Under the pieces are notes generated by a model. The model was given only the letters and a program-made list of their open reading frames with translations. It was not told the DNA's origin and made no database searches. From assembly GCA_039794405.1 (NCBI GenBank), contig JBDIVL010000024.1:5665-69664 (forward strand): 64,000 nt of DNA. Direction: 5' to 3'. This document shows, piece by piece, positions 28,256 to 38,078 of the stretch. How positions within the stretch are numbered: the stretch's first letter is position 1; each line of letters starts with the position of its first letter. The DNA comes from JBDIVL01 sp039794405 (GTDB lineage Bacteria; Planctomycetota; Brocadiia; Brocadiales; Brocadiaceae). The position numbers were made by a program, and so were the translations under genes.

Positions 28256-28315
28256 CTTAACAGGCACGATAGCAAAGACAGTCACTAACTTATCCAAGGT
28301 GGTTTATTAAAGATA

Positions 28316-29275
28316 ATGAATGTAGTTTTTATGGGAACACCTGAGTTTGCGGTTCCCAGTTTAAGCTCATTGGCAACATCGGCACATAAGATTATTACCG
28401 TAATCACACAACCGGACAGGCCAAAAGGAAGAAGTAAAATACCGTGCCCTTCACCGATAAAGGAGGCGGCACAGAAATTTGGATTGAAGATTGTACAGCC
28501 TGCCAATGTTAATGATGAAGCGGCTACGAAACAACTTCGGGATCTTTCACCAGACTGTATCGTTGTCGTCGCCTTTGGGCAATTTTTATCCAGTTCGATT
28601 ATTTATCTTCCCCGATACCAATGCATTAATATCCACGCATCTTTATTACCCAAGTTCCGCGGGGCAGCTCCTATTAATTGGGCAATTATTAAGGGAGAGA
28701 CCGTTACGGGTGTTACTTCTGTAGTCATGACGGAGAAAATGGACGCCGGTGATATTATCGCGCAAAAGGCGATACCCATATCTCCTAAAGAAAATGCGGG
28801 AGAACTCGAGAGAAGATTAGCCTCTCTCGGTGCAGAACTTTTGGTTGAAACCCTTAACCTTGTAGAAACAGGAAAAGCTACTTATACAAAACAAAATGAA
28901 AATGAAGTAAGTTTCGCTCCAAAACTAAAAAAGGAGACAGGATTAATTTTTTGGTCACAGGAGACACAAAAAATCCATAATCTTATTCGTGGTGTAACTC
29001 CATCACCAGGGGCCTATACTTATTACGCAAAAAATGCTCCGGAAGAAAAGAAAAGGATTCTTATCCTAAGAACACAAATTCACGATGTGCCGAAAATAAA
29101 AACAACTCCTAATCCGGGTACAGTAGTCGAGATTGCGCCGTGTGGAATCCATGTTGCAACCTCAGATGGATTCCTCTGTATTACACAGTTACAACCCGAG
29201 GGAAAACGTGCAATGGATGCACAGGAATATATCCGCGGCCATAAAATAACACCCCACGATACATTTATATCCTAG
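28316..29275 (+). CDS. fmt: Methionyl-tRNA formyltransferase
   Basis: Transfers a formyl group from 10-formyltetrahydrofolate to Met-tRNA(fMet). 319 residues: N-terminal Rossmann-type catalytic domain with GTPEFAVPSL, the folate-site NIHASLLPKFRGAAPINW motif (catalytic Asn and His) and the Asp of TEKMDAGDII, then the C-terminal tRNA-binding barrel. Purine-rich AAGGTGG upstream of the ATG serves as ribosome-binding site. It functions upstream of def in the same cycle. Confidence 0.97.
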   Translation: MNVVFMGTPEFAVPSLSSLATSAHKIITVITQPDRPKGRSKIPCPSPIKEAAQKFGLKIVQPANVNDEAATKQLRDLSPDCIVVVAFGQFLSSSIIYLPRYQCINIHASLLPKFRGAAPINWAIIKGETVTGVTSVVMTEKMDAGDIIAQKAIPISPKENAGELERRLASLGAELLVETLNLVETGKATYTKQNENEVSFAPKLKKETGLIFWSQETQKIHNLIRGVTPSPGAYTYYAKNAPEEKKRILILRTQIHDVPKIKTTPNPGTVVEIAPCGIHVATSDGFLCITQLQPEGKRAMDAQEYIRGHKITPHDTFIS

Positions 29276-29388
29276 CTTGGCATAGCCGCAACCAAAATCC
29301 TTCAAGGATAGATTTACAAATTGCAGAAAAAAGAAGTTCTTACAAAGTAATACTATAAATCTATATCTTTTACTCAAAGGCAGGTACT

Positions 29389-29832
29389 ATGGAATTTATT
29401 GATAAACAATTCGTTTCTATCAATAACCTTATGACGAAGTTTCGCAAGAGAAAGTGTTCTCCGAAAAATTTATTAATTTTATTCCCTCATTGTATTCAGA
29501 ATACACAATGCAAGCAGAATGTGAAAAATGATTTAAATGAATGCAAGCGTTGTGGGAAATGTAAAATTAAAGACTTATTAGAATTCTCTGAAAAATATGG
29601 TGTGAATATTACCCTTGCCACAGGAGGACGAGTTGCCCTTCAAAAGGTAATGGCAGAGGAAATTCAAGGTGTGGTAGCAATCGCCTGCGAAAAAGAATTG
29701 AGAATCGGTTTAATGGCGTCTATGCCTAAGGCTATATTTGCAGTACCTAATTTAAGACCTCACGGATATTGCAAGGATACGGATGTATATCTGGATGAGG
29801 TAAAAGAAGCAATTGAGAAATTCCTCAAGTAA
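29389..29832 (+). CDS. DUF116 family protein
   Basis: 147 residues matching the DUF116 family, whose function is not known. A Cys-rich segment (HCIQNTQCKQ..., ECKRCGKCKIKDL) probably binds a metal or an iron-sulfur cluster; a later Cys lies in AIACEKELRIGL. Relatives are commonly found beside fmt and rsmB, as here. This copy is shorter than many members, which carry an N-terminal membrane region. It overlaps the start of rsmB by about 20 bases. Confidence 0.8.
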   Translation: MEFIDKQFVSINNLMTKFRKRKCSPKNLLILFPHCIQNTQCKQNVKNDLNECKRCGKCKIKDLLEFSEKYGVNITLATGGRVALQKVMAEEIQGVVAIACEKELRIGLMASMPKAIFAVPNLRPHGYCKDTDVYLDEVKEAIEKFLK

Positions 29833-31195
29833 AACAGATGCCCGGTATGAGTGTATTCACATCCTGAGGGAAATTGAAGAAAAAGATATTTTTGCTCACG
29901 ATCTCATCACTGCAAGATGCTTGAAAGGCGATTTATCGAAACGAGATAAAAATCTTCTGAGAGAACTGGTAAATGGTGTTATTCGGCATCGCTTATCCCT
30001 TGACACGATCATTTCTTTTTTCTCTAAAATCTCATTAAGTAAGATAGAACCCCGTGTGCTCTCCATTCTGCGTCTTGGTTTATATCAGATTATTTATTTG
30101 GACAAAATACCACCTTTTGCCGCAATAAATACATCGGTAGAGCTTGCAAAAAAAACAGTCTGCAGAATGGCAGCAGTAAAATTTACCAATGCAATCCTTA
30201 GATCTGCCGAAAGAAGTATTCAGAATAAATCTGTGTATAAACAGGAGATTACCGACCTCCGGATGGCATTGTACAGAAGAGAAAACACATGGTGTGTGTT
30301 TCAATATCCAGTCTTCCCTGATCCAGCCAAATATCCTTCTCTCTCTATAGCAACAAACTACAGCCATCCTGAATGGTTAATAAAACGCTGGATGGTCAGA
30401 TACGGAGAAGAAAAGACTATTGAAATATGTAAGACCAACAATTACATTCCAAAGATGTTTCTCCGCATTAACCATAAGAAAACATCCATAGAAGAGTTTC
30501 TCGCACTTCTCAACAAAAAAAATATTCATTCACAGATCATCAACAATGCTGTCACTATTGATGATGTAGCTGTTTTTGAATTGCCGGGGTATACAGAAGG
30601 GCTATTTTTTATACAGGATATCTCCGCTATGAAAGTAGCCCCGTTCCTCAAGGTAGAAAAATCAAACACGGTGCTCGATATGTGCGCAGCGCCGGGAGGA
30701 AAAGCAACCCATATTGCAGAGCTTCTAGAAGATACGGGCAAGGTGTATGCTTTAGATATTTCCTTAAAACGACTATACTCTGTAAAACAGAATTGCCTGC
30801 GTATGGGAATCTCTAACATCTCCTTAGTATGTGGTGATGCATCTGAGGGAAAAGCTCCTTTTCGCAGTATGTTTGACCGCATACTCATAGACGCTCCTTG
30901 CTCCAATACAGGAGTCCTTTCGCGCCGGGTGGAGGCTCGATGGCGGTTAAAAGAAGAAGATATCCATAAACTGGCATCATTACAATACTCGATACTGAAA
31001 ACAGGCGCTGCGGCGTTAAGATCAAATGGTTTCCTGGTATACAGTACTTGCAGTATAGAACCGGAGGAAAACCAGGATATTATAAAGAAATTCCTGCACA
31101 ACGAACCGCAATTTTGTCTGGACGGTGAAGAACATTATCTTCCCGGTACAAACACCGGAGACGGAGGCTATATGGCAAGGATTCGCAGGAGATAA
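29813..31195 (+). CDS. rsmB: 16S rRNA (cytosine-967-C5)-methyltransferase
   Basis: Methylates C967 of 16S rRNA. 460 residues: N-terminal NusB-like RNA-binding domain (about 8-140), then a Rossmann methyltransferase with SAM motif LDMCAAPGGKATHIAELL, catalytic-pair motifs DAPCSNTG and STCSIEPEEN. The apparent start is a TTG at 29813 inside the DUF116 gene, suggesting coupling. Last gene of the def operon. Confidence 0.94.
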   Translation: MRNSSSKTDARYECIHILREIEEKDIFAHDLITARCLKGDLSKRDKNLLRELVNGVIRHRLSLDTIISFFSKISLSKIEPRVLSILRLGLYQIIYLDKIPPFAAINTSVELAKKTVCRMAAVKFTNAILRSAERSIQNKSVYKQEITDLRMALYRRENTWCVFQYPVFPDPAKYPSLSIATNYSHPEWLIKRWMVRYGEEKTIEICKTNNYIPKMFLRINHKKTSIEEFLALLNKKNIHSQIINNAVTIDDVAVFELPGYTEGLFFIQDISAMKVAPFLKVEKSNTVLDMCAAPGGKATHIAELLEDTGKVYALDISLKRLYSVKQNCLRMGISNISLVCGDASEGKAPFRSMFDRILIDAPCSNTGVLSRRVEARWRLKEEDIHKLASLQYSILKTGAAALRSNGFLVYSTCSIEPEENQDIIKKFLHNEPQFCLDGEEHYLPGTNTGDGGYMARIRRR

Positions 31196-31327
31196 TTGAG
31201 CGTTGAAAAGGTAAAAAATGGAGAATATCCACCGCAAAGGCGTAAAGATATTATTCTTTTAGAGAGTACATGCTGAAACTCAATGAAAATAGTTATCAGT
31301 GTTTATCCGTGTTCATCCGTGGTTAAT
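31196..31327. repeat. Common intergenic repeat words between convergent genes
   Basis: Contains ATCAGTGTTTATCCGTGTTC followed by ATCCGTGGTTAATT, a word pattern frequent in bacterial intergenic DNA; a related AATTAACCACGG is at 53508. No terminator with a T-run is evident. Confidence 0.4.
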
Positions 31328-32746
31328 TCAAAAAATCCTCAGAAGATTTGTTGACCCTGGCTTCCAGACAGGAACGCCTCCTGTGAATGCTATCATATCA
31401 CCTTCCTTGATATAGCCAGACTGCTTGGCGGCTTTGATACTACTTCTCATCATATCATCGGTATCCTGTATAGGTTGGGTAATAATAGGGATAACACCCC
31501 ATACAAGCGCAAGCCTTCTGTAAGTATTCAATGATGGGGTTACCGCAAGGATTTGCTGCTTGGGCCGATATTTGGAAATAAACCGGGCAGTACTTCCCGT
31601 TTGGGTTAATGTTATGATAACTTTTATGTTGAGATTATTGGAGACTTGACAAGTTGCAATGCTGATAGCATCAGGTACAGTAATTGGGCTGCCCGGGATT
31701 TGTAACGATTCAAAATGGTCTTTTTTTACTAAACTTGGCTCTATTTCTCTGGCAATTTTGGACAACATAGCTACCGATGCAACGGGATACTGACCCTTTG
31801 CTGTTTCTTCAGAAAGCATAACTGCATCACTTCCATCAAAAATAGCATTAGCCACATCAGTGACTTCTGCACGGGTAGGTCTATACTGATTAACCATGGA
31901 GCCAAGCATCTGAGTAGCCGTAATGACCGGCTTACAATATCGGTTTGCAAGGCTAATAATTCTTTTTTGGACGAGAGGTACCCTTTCCAAGCGTATTTCA
32001 ACCCCTAAGTCCCCCCTGGCTACCATAATAGCATCTGCAGTTCGTATGATGTCCTCTAGATGATTGAGCGCTTCGTGTTTTTCGATCTTGGCAATAACAG
32101 GAATATCTCTGTTTTTCTGCCGTATGAGTTCTTTGAGTTCCAGAATATCATCAACATTCTTTACAAATGATAAAGCTATATAATCTACATCATGTTCTAT
32201 GCCGAAATCGAGATCCCTTTTGTCCTTCTCTGTAAGGGAAGGTATTGGCAAACTCCTGACCGGTATATTAATTCCCTTTCCTTCAGTCAATTCGCCACCA
32301 AAAACAACCTGGCAGACAATATTGGAATTGTCTTTTTGAATAACTTTTAATTCAATTTCACCATCACTCAGGAAAATGGTATCTCCAACAAAGACCATAT
32401 CAGGTAAAGGTTCATAAGTTATGGATGCAACTTTCTCATCTCCGTTCACAGTTTTATTCGTAAGGGTAAATATATCATCGGTTTTTAAGGTGATTGTATC
32501 TTTATAGAGTGATCGTACTCTGATCTTTGGTCCGGATAAATCTTGCATAATAGCCACTGGTTCATTGAGCTCCTGGGAGATAAGACGTATGTTTTTGATA
32601 ATCTCTCCGTGTTCAGATAAAGTTCCATGAGAAAAATTCAACCGGGCAACGTTCATCCCTGCGTGTATCAAGTCCTTAATGATGGAAGGGGAATTGCAGG
32701 CAGGGCCTATGGTACATACAATTTTCGTTCTGGAAAAATGGTCCAT
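31328..32746 (-). CDS. pyk: Pyruvate kinase
   Basis: Converts phosphoenolpyruvate and ADP to pyruvate and ATP. From the preferred ATG at 32746 there are 472 residues; the frame extends 24 codons further upstream, but family members begin near RTKIVCTIGPACNSP. Landmarks: NFSHG, the metal/catalytic segment IPVIAKIEKHEAL, MVARGDLGVE, TATQMLGSM and the final domain ITLTQTGSTARFISKYRP. The C-terminus ends just after the GVPVWKPGSTNLLRI region, as in standard-length enzymes. It stands alone, convergent with rsmB. Confidence 0.96.
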   Translation of the reverse strand: MDHFSRTKIVCTIGPACNSPSIIKDLIHAGMNVARLNFSHGTLSEHGEIIKNIRLISQELNEPVAIMQDLSGPKIRVRSLYKDTITLKTDDIFTLTNKTVNGDEKVASITYEPLPDMVFVGDTIFLSDGEIELKVIQKDNSNIVCQVVFGGELTEGKGINIPVRSLPIPSLTEKDKRDLDFGIEHDVDYIALSFVKNVDDILELKELIRQKNRDIPVIAKIEKHEALNHLEDIIRTADAIMVARGDLGVEIRLERVPLVQKRIISLANRYCKPVITATQMLGSMVNQYRPTRAEVTDVANAIFDGSDAVMLSEETAKGQYPVASVAMLSKIAREIEPSLVKKDHFESLQIPGSPITVPDAISIATCQVSNNLNIKVIITLTQTGSTARFISKYRPKQQILAVTPSLNTYRRLALVWGVIPIITQPIQDTDDMMRSSIKAAKQSGYIKEGDMIAFTGGVPVWKPGSTNLLRIF

Positions 32747-33074
32747 ATGAGAATTAAACTTTAAACAAATTACGGTACAGAGAAAGGAATAAATAAGAAG
32801 AAATTGAAGGATTTGCATCTGAAGAAATTTATATAACCGCTTAAATTTTTACCGATACGATAATTGAACCAGATGCAACAAGACGATTATCTTACAAACA
32901 TCTGTGAATTTCAAGGGTTTTGTGGAAAAGGAATGATACTTTGGATTTTTCAGATAAGTACCTGAATAGAAATTTTTGTGCCTTTTTCAGGAGCATTCTC
33001 AGGGTTGGTCCAATCTACAAGATTGAACAAACTTTGGACTTTGGGTTTTTCAGATAAATTCTAACCCCGCACTT
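32747..33074. other. Gap between hpnH and pyk
   Basis: No gene. A word containing CTTTGGATTTTTCAGATAA appears near 32939 and, interrupted, near 33040, giving an imperfect direct repeat of about 20 bases. The pyk promoter should lie in the left half. Confidence 0.4.
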
Positions 33075-34070
33075 CTAACTGAAACCCCATTTAGCCATTT
33101 CTATAATATCCGATAATCGTTTTCCGCCTTCCAGGACTACCGTAGGCTCAAAGCCACAGTGCATCATGCAATTTTTACAGCGAGGATCGTTCCCCTTTTG
33201 ATACTTATCCCAATCGGTATGTTTCATATATTCATCAAAAGTTTTATAATGGGTATCTGTAATGAGATAACAAGGACTTTTCCAGCCTAAATAGTTTCTG
33301 GTCGGATTTCCCCAAGGTGTGCATTGCAGGTCTCTCTCTCCTTTCAAAAATTTCAAATAGAGGGGAGAATTTAATATCTTGTACCTCTTTGAGATCCCAT
33401 AAATAAACCCAAATTTTTCCTGTACTTCCCTCCGGCAAAGAAACATTTCATTTTCGTTGTGTTCAAAACTAAAACCAGGCGAAACAAGCATACCATCCAC
33501 ACCTAATCCTTCCAGGAACGAAAAAAGCTCTTTTATCTCATCTTCATCGGTATTTTTATATATAGTAGTATTCGTACAGACCTTAAATCCCTTAGATTTT
33601 GCCTCTCGGATCGCGTTCGTTGCACGTTCAAAGACACCCCTTCCGGCAATAGCATCATGGGTATTTGCAAGGCCGTCAATATGGACATTGATATTAAAAT
33701 ATTTGCTCGGTTTTAGTTTTTTTATCGAGTCTGCTAATAAAATCCCGTTGGTGCAGAGATAAATGTGTCGTTTTTTCTCCAGGATACCATTGATAATTTT
33801 ATCAATCTCCGGATGCATCAATGGTTCACCGCCGGTAACAGAAACGACGGGAGTGGGACACTGGCTTATTGCTTGAATACATTCCTCTACCGTTAACATT
33901 TCCCGGATTGTTTTACTATATTCTCGTATACGGCCACAGCCCTCACAAGCAAGGTTACATAAATGGGTAACCTCCAGCATCAGTACCAAGGGGAATCTCT
34001 CCCTGGATAAAAGTCTTTTCTTAATTAAATATTTTGTCAATGAAGAACTTAATGATAGCGATACCCTCAT
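33075..34070 (-). CDS. hpnH: Adenosyl-hopene transferase HpnH (radical SAM)
   Basis: Adds the 5'-deoxyadenosyl radical from SAM to diploptene, giving adenosylhopane, the first step of side-chain extension. 331 residues from the ATG at 34070; a TTG at 34079 is possible but less likely. The radical-SAM cluster motif is C38-x3-C42-x2-C45 (THLCNLACEGCGR). VSVTGGEPLMHPEI is the GGE SAM-binding motif. The C-terminal cysteines (CKNCMMHCGFEP) match the family's extra conserved region. The divergent neighbour at 34363 looks like the nucleosidase that acts next, which supports the assignment. Confidence 0.95.
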   Translation of the reverse strand: MRVSLSLSSSLTKYLIKKRLLSRERFPLVLMLEVTHLCNLACEGCGRIREYSKTIREMLTVEECIQAISQCPTPVVSVTGGEPLMHPEIDKIINGILEKKRHIYLCTNGILLADSIKKLKPSKYFNINVHIDGLANTHDAIAGRGVFERATNAIREAKSKGFKVCTNTTIYKNTDEDEIKELFSFLEGLGVDGMLVSPGFSFEHNENEMFLCRREVQEKFGFIYGISKRYKILNSPLYLKFLKGERDLQCTPWGNPTRNYLGWKSPCYLITDTHYKTFDEYMKHTDWDKYQKGNDPRCKNCMMHCGFEPTVVLEGGKRLSDIIEMAKWGFS

Positions 34071-34362
34071 AATAGGCAAAACTCCGTTTGCAAAATAAAA
34101 GGTTTAAGTTAAAAGTCGAAAGTTGCAGGCGAGCTTAAATCTTACAAATTCCAACTTATAAACATCTCAAGAACTCTCCACAAAAAAAGAAGTTTTTACA
34201 GAACAACATGACAAAGTACACGATGCTATATCAATTAAGTAAAACAGTCAAGTATTATTTGGTTACGGCTACGATGCGTCTAGGGAATTTTTTATAATTA
34301 TTATTGAAAATTATAACCAAATTTGATTCCATCTATACATTTCTTATTGGATAGGAGGGTTT
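34071..34362. other. Divergent promoter region of hpnH and the hpnG-like gene
   Basis: No gene in this stretch. A strong AGGAGG ribosome-binding site lies at its right end for the hpnG-like gene. Promoter elements are not clear enough to call. Confidence 0.45.
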
Positions 34363-35136
34363 ATGATAGCCATATTCTTTGCATTAAGCCAGGAAATAGC
34401 CTCCCTAAAGTCACAAGTAAATATCGTAAAGAAGGTCCGGTATGCCCATGCAACATTCTATCAATCAGAATTCTGCGGTTTTCCAATAACTCTTGTACAA
34501 ACAGGTATTGGGAAAAAAGTATCTGATGCTATTCAGCAATTATCAAAATATTTCCGGATACAGTTAATGATTTCCTCTGGTTTTGCAGGAAGCGTAAATC
34601 CTGGAGTCGGCATCGGAGATTTGGTTATTGGGAAACGTGTCCTTCATTCACCTCAAGATGAATTTGAAGGAGAAATTAAAATTAACTCTATACTCCCTTG
34701 CGACAAATCAATGGCAAACCTTGCTATAAAACTAAGCAGTACCAATAATTTCAGGTCACATTATGGAGATATTCTATCTGTCAATGGAATAATCCATAAA
34801 TCTTCAACAAAGAAGTATATTGGAAACCAAACTTCTGCAATAGCTGTGGATATGGAATCATTCGCAATAGCAGAACAAGCAAGCGCCATGGGAATCCCCT
34901 TCATCGTCACTCGTGCAATTTCAGACGCGGCAGATGAAGATATGAAAATATACGAAAATATGGTAACCGAAGGTGGAAATATTAGTATATCGGCCACAAC
35001 ATGCTATTTATTCAGCAAACCGCATCATATTCCTTACCTGAACCGGCTCCATAAGCAGACCAAATCCGCCGTAAATACTTTATCGGCATTTTTCCCGAAT
35101 TTTATTACACAAATATACAACACTTTGCTAACATAA
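34363..35136 (+). CDS. hpnG: Nucleoside phosphorylase-fold protein, probable adenosylhopane nucleosidase (HpnG-like)
   Basis: 257 residues of the purine nucleoside phosphorylase/MTA-SAH nucleosidase fold: IFFALSQEI start, VQTGIGKK, MISSGFAGSVNPGVGIGDLV, and the catalytic-region AVDMESFAIAEQASAMGIPF with VTRAISDAADED. In hopanoid pathways HpnG removes adenine from adenosylhopane to give ribosylhopane. The call rests on fold plus its divergent position next to hpnH; a general 5'-methylthioadenosine nucleosidase is the alternative, and mtnA nearby keeps that option open. It has a strong ribosome-binding site and is followed 21 bases later by purE. Confidence 0.75.
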   Translation: MIAIFFALSQEIASLKSQVNIVKKVRYAHATFYQSEFCGFPITLVQTGIGKKVSDAIQQLSKYFRIQLMISSGFAGSVNPGVGIGDLVIGKRVLHSPQDEFEGEIKINSILPCDKSMANLAIKLSSTNNFRSHYGDILSVNGIIHKSSTKKYIGNQTSAIAVDMESFAIAEQASAMGIPFIVTRAISDAADEDMKIYENMVTEGGNISISATTCYLFSKPHHIPYLNRLHKQTKSAVNTLSAFFPNFITQIYNTLLT

Positions 35137-35157
35137 GAAATCATTGAGAGGTGCACA

Positions 35158-35664
35158 ATGATAAATAAAAGGGTTGGAATTATCATGGGCAGCGACTCGG
35201 ATCTTGCCGTAATGAAGGAAGCTGTCAATATCCTGAAGGAATTTGAAGTAGATTTTGATGTAAATATCATATCAGCACATCGTTCTCCGGAAAAAGCTCA
35301 CTCTTACGCCGTTGAAGCGGAAAAGAAGTACGAAATAATTATCGCCGGTGCCGGGGGAGCCGCACATCTCGCCGGAGTTATTGCAAGCCTGACAACTATC
35401 CCCGTTATTGGCGTACCTATGCTCACTTCCGGGCTGGGTGGATTGGACTCCCTCCTTTCCATGGTACAAATGCCATCAGGCATTCCTGTGCCTACTATGG
35501 GCATCGGGAAATCGGGGGCTATTAATGCTGCAATATTAGCAGTTCAGATAATAGGTATCGCAGACCTGAAATTACGGCAAAAAATTACCATGTACAAAAA
35601 GAAACTCGCAGATGAAGTGGCAAAAAAAGATAAAGAAGCAAGAAAAGAATTTGGGTTACCATAA
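35158..35664 (+). CDS. purE: N5-carboxyaminoimidazole ribonucleotide mutase
   Basis: Class I PurE, which moves the carboxyl group of N5-CAIR to C4 in purine synthesis. 168 residues with the GSDSDLAVM, SAHRSPEKAHSYA and AGAGGAAHLAGV active-site motifs and the VQMPSGIPVPT loop. No purK lies beside it. It follows the hpnG-like gene closely on the same strand, so adenine release and purine synthesis may share a transcript. Confidence 0.95.
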   Translation: MINKRVGIIMGSDSDLAVMKEAVNILKEFEVDFDVNIISAHRSPEKAHSYAVEAEKKYEIIIAGAGGAAHLAGVIASLTTIPVIGVPMLTSGLGGLDSLLSMVQMPSGIPVPTMGIGKSGAINAAILAVQIIGIADLKLRQKITMYKKKLADEVAKKDKEARKEFGLP

Positions 35665-35973
35665 CCTGAACAGGCCGGAATGGACAAAACCCTAATATGG
35701 CCATATAGTTAATAGTCATTTAACCATAAACCCATAATAAGCCATTCACCTAATTTCTTTTTACATCTATGCAGGGGCAAACCTCATGTTCGCCCAGATT
35801 GAAAATGAAAACAAACGTTTTGAAATATTTATAAGTCGACAGCCGACATCGGATAGTTGAAAGCTAACTGGAATTAAAATCTTACAACTTTCAATTTTTC
35901 AGACCGGTTGCGGCCATACAGCACCAGGTAATAATTCCAAAAATTCTATAATAAATACAATAAGGGAGATACA
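35665..35973. repeat. Intergenic region with half of a GTAGGG-type element
   Basis: GCAGGGGCAAACCTCATGTT followed by CGCCC near 35771, then ACAAACGTTTTGAA near 35811. These words match the left arm and interior of the elements at 45877 and 51673, but the right arm is missing, so it looks like a decayed or partial copy. No gene is present. Confidence 0.6.
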
Positions 35974-37032
35974 ATGCCATTACCAACTATTGAATGGGAA
36001 GGTGGAATTCACGGTCGCATACGACTGATCGACCAAACCCTGTTACCCTCCGAATTAAAATATGTCTATTGCGAAGATGTAAAGAGCATCTGGCATGCAA
36101 TCAAGACACTCATGGTGAGAGGTGCACCGGCAATTGGTATTGCAGGTGCCATGGGTGTAGTCCTCGGTGTTAAAGATATCAATACAGAGAATGTAGATAC
36201 GTTCCTGAAAGAGCTCAAACAAATAACAACGTATCTCGGCTCATCCCGCCCTACAGCAGTCAATCTCTTCTGGGGAATTACCCGCATGGAACGTATTGCA
36301 CAGGAAAAAAACGGTAATTCCGTTCAAAAAATAAAAGAACTCCTCCTTGAAGAGGCGCTCAAAATACAGAATGAAGATAAAGCCATTTGCAGACGAATTG
36401 GTGAAAACGGCGCCGGTCTTATCAAAGACGGAAGCAGTATACTGACCCATTGCAATGCAGGCGGGCTGGCTACTGCTGACTATGGTACCGCCCTGGCTGT
36501 CCTCTTTAAGGCCAAAGAACAAGGGAAAAAAATAAAGGTCTATGCAGATGAGACACGGCCCCTCCTGCAAGGTTCCAGATTAACTGCCTGGGAACTCATG
36601 CACGCAGGAATAGATGTCACCCTGATTTGCGATAATATGGCAGCACATGTAATGAAGCAAGATAAGGTGCAGGGTGTGATTGTTGGAGCTGACCGGATTG
36701 CTGCGAATGGCGATACCGCCAACAAAATCGGCACGTACGGCATCTCTATTTTGGCAAAGGAACATGGTATCCCCTTCTACGTAGCAGCACCTGTCTCAAC
36801 GTTTGATCTCAGTATAAAATCAGGGGACGATATCCCCATCGAAGAACGTTCCCCGGAAGAGGTCACAAATGGATTTGGCAAGAGGACGGCACCTGAGGGG
36901 ATAAACGTCTTTAACCCCGCATTTGACGTCACCCCCGCGAAAAACATTACTGCCATTATTACTGAAAAAGGGGTAATCAGTAGGCCATCTTATGAAAGTA
37001 TACAACGGATTTTAGGAGGATATAACTCATAG
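35974..37032 (+). CDS. mtnA: Methylthioribose-1-phosphate isomerase
   Basis: Isomerises methylthioribose-1-phosphate to methylthioribulose-1-phosphate in methionine salvage; some homologues also act on 5-deoxyribose-1-phosphate. 352 residues with catalytic C160 in THCNAGGLATADYGTAL and D240 in VGADRIAANGDTANKIGTY, both at the positions known for the family, and RGAPAIGIAGA near the N-terminus. It is preceded by an AGGGAGA site. Other salvage genes are not adjacent; the SAM-consuming HpnH chemistry close by makes a deoxyribose-salvage role conceivable. Confidence 0.95.
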   Translation: MPLPTIEWEGGIHGRIRLIDQTLLPSELKYVYCEDVKSIWHAIKTLMVRGAPAIGIAGAMGVVLGVKDINTENVDTFLKELKQITTYLGSSRPTAVNLFWGITRMERIAQEKNGNSVQKIKELLLEEALKIQNEDKAICRRIGENGAGLIKDGSSILTHCNAGGLATADYGTALAVLFKAKEQGKKIKVYADETRPLLQGSRLTAWELMHAGIDVTLICDNMAAHVMKQDKVQGVIVGADRIAANGDTANKIGTYGISILAKEHGIPFYVAAPVSTFDLSIKSGDDIPIEERSPEEVTNGFGKRTAPEGINVFNPAFDVTPAKNITAIITEKGVISRPSYESIQRILGGYNS

Positions 37033-37330
37033 CGCGGTGTAGCCACAAAGCTGCAACCAAAAAGGGAGTAGTGGAGCATAACGGAAATTTGTTAAGGGTA
37101 GAACTTTTCTGGGATTTCGGAAATATTAACCTAATCCGAATGGGATATGGCTGGATAGGTTATATGTGAGAAAAGTTTTTACCATTACATAATATTCATC
37201 CATAAAGACATCATGTAACCGTAGTTACTCAAAAACCATTCGGCCATTTAACCATGTAGCCATAATATCAAATTCAAAATTCAAGATCCGAAATACGAAA
37301 CAGGTTTTAATAATCAAAGGAGACCTTTTT
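37033..37330. other. Intergenic region with repeat word GCTGCAACCAAA
   Basis: No gene. CAAAGCTGCAACCAAAAAGG occurs near 37045, matching words at 29286 and 43393. The promoter of the lipoprotein gene is presumably here, but no clear boxes are visible. Confidence 0.4.
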
Positions 37331-37675
37331 ATGCACATTCTCGGGCGTACCTTACAGGCCCTACTAACGGGTAGCATACTTTCATTTTTACTTTTGAGCT
37401 GTGGCAGTGATCGGGTCAATATAGAATTTAAAACACCGCGGCAAATTTATGTTGATGATTCAAAAACAGATCCCGATAGGTTAAATGAAGAACTCGAATA
37501 TGATCTCAGAGAAATAGAGAAAAAACGCCGGCAAAAGGAGCGTGAGGCTGCCAAAGCCAAGGCGGAAGCAGAACAAAAAACAAAAGCAGAACAACAGATA
37601 CAAGAGCAGCCGGCAGATGAAGAAAATGCAGGAATACAATTAGAGGAGACGGAGCAAGTGACACCAGAAAAATAG
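37331..37675 (+). CDS. Small lipoprotein with charged coiled coil
   Basis: 114 residues. The N-terminal signal ends in a lipobox (FLLLSC), so the mature protein is lipid-anchored. A short polar segment is followed by a Lys/Glu/Ala-rich helix (about residues 50-95: LREIEKKRRQKEREAAKAKA and onward) and an acidic tail. No family recognised. A good AAGGAG site seven bases before the ATG supports expression. It may be an envelope spacer, or simply a low-complexity orphan. Confidence 0.7.
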   Translation: MHILGRTLQALLTGSILSFLLLSCGSDRVNIEFKTPRQIYVDDSKTDPDRLNEELEYDLREIEKKRRQKEREAAKAKAEAEQKTKAEQQIQEQPADEENAGIQLEETEQVTPEK

Positions 37676-37744
37676 GCATGTAGGATAGGTCAAGTTTATG
37701 ATAGGTGCGCTGATCGTTTCACCCATTCTACAACCTCTATCCGC

Positions 37745-37769
37745 GGGTTCAAGTTTGTAACTTGAACCC
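37745..37769. repeat. Perfect 25-base hairpin GGGTTCAAGTT
   Basis: Arms GGGTTCAAGTT/AACTTGAACCC around TGT. The core is shared with the hairpins at 9549 and 9655, so this is a dispersed repeat unit. Confidence 0.75.
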
Positions 37770-38078
37770 TACATTTTATATTGTTGATTCTACCATCAAT
37801 CACCTATAGCGCTACTATTCATATAAACTTATGTGCTACAATAGGAAAAGCAAAAGCTGTCGGGTTTTGCCTCAAAAAGATCCCATTCAGGCCATGAATA
37901 TTTAGAGCGCCACTATTGTGTGTCAAAATATGTGCCAAAATTAGCAAATTGTTACGACGGGATAATAATTCTCATGACACAGTAATTTATCTTTTTTACT
38001 GACTGTTATGCCAATAGTCACAACCATTTTCTTCCTGAAACTTAAATAGGTTTTATTATGGTATAAGGACTGTTTTAT

